A stretch of 6,064 nucleotides of DNA from DASYVD01 sp036000545. GTDB taxonomy: Bacteria > Actinomycetota > UBA4738 > CALAEC01. Shown here piece by piece: positions 4,966-6,064 of this stretch (positions within the stretch are counted from its first letter, which is position 1; every line of letters starts with the position of its first letter). The stretch is taken from positions 1 to 6,064 of the forward strand of contig DASYVD010000071.1 in assembly GCA_036000545.1 (NCBI GenBank), written 5' to 3'. The notes below the pieces were generated by a model. It searched no databases. It saw only the letters and a list, made by a program, of their open reading frames with translations, and was not told the origin of the DNA. The position numbers were made by a program, and so were the translations under genes.

Positions 4966-5181
4966 GTGGCGACCCGATCCATTGCCGAGACGGTGGCGAA
5001 CGTGCTGAAGCTTGTGCTGCTCGCGGCGGTCATCCTGTTCGCGGTGGCCATCGTGCAGGTCATCGTGTGGGCCCTGAAAGACAGGCGGCACGCGAGTCCT
5101 ACCGAGAGGTCGTCTCTCCGTGACCATCAGATCTCTTCGGGCCCGCGAACGGGAGACTACGCTCAACGAACTCCCGAATGA
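4966..5181 (+). CDS. Small single-pass membrane protein, unknown function
   Basis: A 71-residue protein from a GTG. A short polar N-terminus (MATRSIAETVAN) is followed by one strongly hydrophobic helix, LKLVLLAAVILFAVAIVQVI, extended by VWAL (residues about 14-37). A basic stop-transfer KDRRH then leads into a 30-residue hydrophilic tail. By the positive-inside rule, the tail faces the cytoplasm. There is no lipobox or sortase signal. The lack of a Shine-Dalgarno sequence suggests leaderless translation from a promoter at 4927-4956. It is convergent with the BNR gene and divergent from the 77-aa gene, so it stands alone. The clear helix with correctly placed charges supports a real gene, but no family is recognised. 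Confidence 0.6.
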   Translation: MATRSIAETVANVLKLVLLAAVILFAVAIVQVIVWALKDRRHASPTERSSLRDHQISSGPRTGDYAQRTPE

Positions 5182-5234
5182 GCTCCCGGAGAGGGACCCC
5201 TTCCAGATCGTGGTTCAGGCGGAGTATGTAACCC

Positions 5235-5262
5235 AATAAAATGGACCCCACAGGGTCCATTG
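5235..5262 (-). terminator. Intrinsic terminator, probably bidirectional, between convergent genes
   Basis: AATGGACCC (5240-5248) and GGGTCCATT (5253-5261) form a perfect 9-bp stem with a 4-base loop. On the minus strand the stem runs into TTATT, so it suits termination of the BNR-protein transcript, whose stop is at 5312-5314. On the plus strand it lies 58 bases behind the 71-aa gene and may end that transcript too, although no T-run follows on that side. Confidence 0.7.
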
Positions 5263-5270
5263 CACGGTCA

Positions 5271-5297
5271 GGGGCCGGGCTGCACCAGCCCGGCTCC
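5271..5297 (-). terminator. Second GC-rich hairpin directly behind the BNR gene
   Basis: GCCGGGCT (5274-5281) pairs with AGCCCGGC (5287-5294) over a 5-base loop. Counting one G-T pair, the stem extends to 11 bp (5271-5297). It lies 14 bases beyond the minus-strand stop codon and ahead of the T-tailed hairpin at 5240-5261, so the two form a tandem terminator or a transcript-end stabiliser. Confidence 0.55.
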
Positions 5298-5311
5298 GGC
5301 GACCTGCGTGG

Positions 5312-6064
5312 TTAGAAGCCGGTGCCGAATGCCGACCGTGGCACGGTCGACAGCACCTGCTGCTGGTAGTACACGGGTGTTCCCTGGTCGCCGATCACGC
5401 TCGATGGGTAGTGCGTCGAGACGAAGAACGCGTAGATGTTCCGGGCTGAGATCGCCAGCCCGAAGTAGTCGCCGATGAAGCCGCGCCGGCAGGGGATGCT
5501 GTGCCCCGCGCACGACTCTTGCGGCAGCCCGTCGATCGTCTGCAGGGGCTGTGTTGGATCCCACGAGAAGTTCGAGATCCGGACATTGCCGCCCACCGGG
5601 ACGGCGCCGCTGCCGCTGTCCTTGAAGGCCTGGAGCGTCGTGTCGATGCAGAGATTCGCCGCGCCGGCGTTTCCAGCCCCGATGCTCGGGTCGTTCGGAC
5701 AGGCCAGGCGGCGGTCGTAGAAGGCAACCCCCACGGCGCCGTTCGGCCCGGCGGCTACCGACGGCTGGAACTGGTCGTTCGGGTCGGGGTCGTTGACCTG
5801 GACGGGCTGCGACCAGGACCGACCGCCGTTTACAGACTGCGAGAACATCACGTCGAACTGCCCGTCATTCCATTGCTCCCAGGTCATGTAGAGGTGGCCG
5901 GGGTAGGTGGGGCTCGAGGCGAAGTTCTCTAGGATCCCGTCGCGGAAGCCGCCGTTCAGGCAGCAGTCGGGCGGGACCGTGATCGGGAACGCCGGGATCG
6001 GCGGCGAGGCCTGTACCCATCGACTCCAGGTCGCGCCGTCGTCGGTCGAGCGCGAGACGTAGAT
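5312..6064 (-). CDS. BNR/Asp-box (sialidase-like) secreted protein, C-terminal 250 residues
   Basis: The frame is open from the window edge to TAA 5312-5314, giving the last 250 residues; the start and any signal peptide are outside. Two Asp-box-type turns are visible, STDDGATW (residues 6-13 of the fragment) and SVNGGRSW (77-84, Asp replaced by Asn). The strands between them have the LYMTWEQW and FQPSVAAGPNGAVGVAFYDR patterns of six-bladed sialidase/BNR propellers. Later CAGHSIPCRRGFIGDYFGLA and NIYAFFVSTHYPS form the closing part. Cysteines at 34, 35, 122, 139, 185 and 192 suggest an exported, disulfide-containing protein. Many such bacterial proteins are annotated as exo-alpha-sialidase, but the catalytic Arg triad and Tyr/Glu pair cannot be assigned here. 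I call the fold, not the activity. Tandem hairpins follow the gene. Confidence 0.82.
   Translation of the reverse strand: MYVSRSTDDGATWSRWVQASPPIPAFPITVPPDCCLNGGFRDGILENFASSPTYPGHLYMTWEQWNDGQFDVMFSQSVNGGRSWSQPVQVNDPDPNDQFQPSVAAGPNGAVGVAFYDRRLACPNDPSIGAGNAGAANLCIDTTLQAFKDSGSGAVPVGGNVRISNFSWDPTQPLQTIDGLPQESCAGHSIPCRRGFIGDYFGLAISARNIYAFFVSTHYPSSVIGDQGTPVYYQQQVLSTVPRSAFGTGF

Overview
The window is high-GC DNA with GTG starts, one GTG/TGA gene overlap and GC-rich terminators. Gene content (DinB-like protein, CGNR-type regulator, arginase-family hydrolase, CHRD protein, BNR/sialidase-like secreted protein) fits a soil or environmental member of the Actinomycetota or a nearby high-GC phylum such as Chloroflexota. 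The sequence alone does not settle which. No RNA gene, CRISPR array, prophage or replication origin was seen.

Layout. (1) 1-269, minus: N-terminal part of a DinB-superfamily protein, cut by the window edge. (2) 270-812: gene-free stretch holding one copy of a ~105-bp degenerate repeat. (3) 813-2266, minus: a two-gene operon, arginase-family hydrolase followed by a small DUF1579-like protein, coupled by a GTGA overlap. (4) 2267-2372: compact divergent control region with an exact 18-bp tandem duplication and four AACCGGWT-type boxes. (5) 2373-3008, plus: CGNR/ABATE zinc-finger regulator, divergent to the operon and its likely controller, with a probable terminator. (6) 3009-3884: decayed mobile DNA, with the second copy of the degenerate repeat and a 3' remnant of an IS1182-like transposase interrupted by a stop. 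(7) 3885-4340, minus: secreted CHRD protein with a strong GC hairpin behind it. (8) 4385-4545, minus: the tail of a PQQ/sorbosone-dehydrogenase-like protein, with no body. (9) 4545-4778, minus: an unrecognised 77-aa protein, with an imperfect 20/21-bp tandem repeat in its upstream region. (10) 4966-5181, plus: a one-helix membrane protein, possibly leaderless. (11) 5240-5297: two hairpins between convergent genes. (12) 5312-6064, minus: C-terminal 250 residues of a BNR/Asp-box protein, 5' end outside the window.

How the parts work together. The best-supported unit is the divergent CGNR regulator / arginase-family operon, whose shared promoter region carries repeated boxes overlapping the predicted promoter elements. 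This suggests an autoregulated switch for an amidine, guanidine or ureide hydrolase with a substituted metal-ligand position (GGDCS instead of GGDHS). This unit is bracketed by the two copies of the degenerate repeat in direct orientation, so it may have moved or been rearranged as a block. The right half looks like a patchwork of secreted or envelope proteins and gene debris rather than one pathway.
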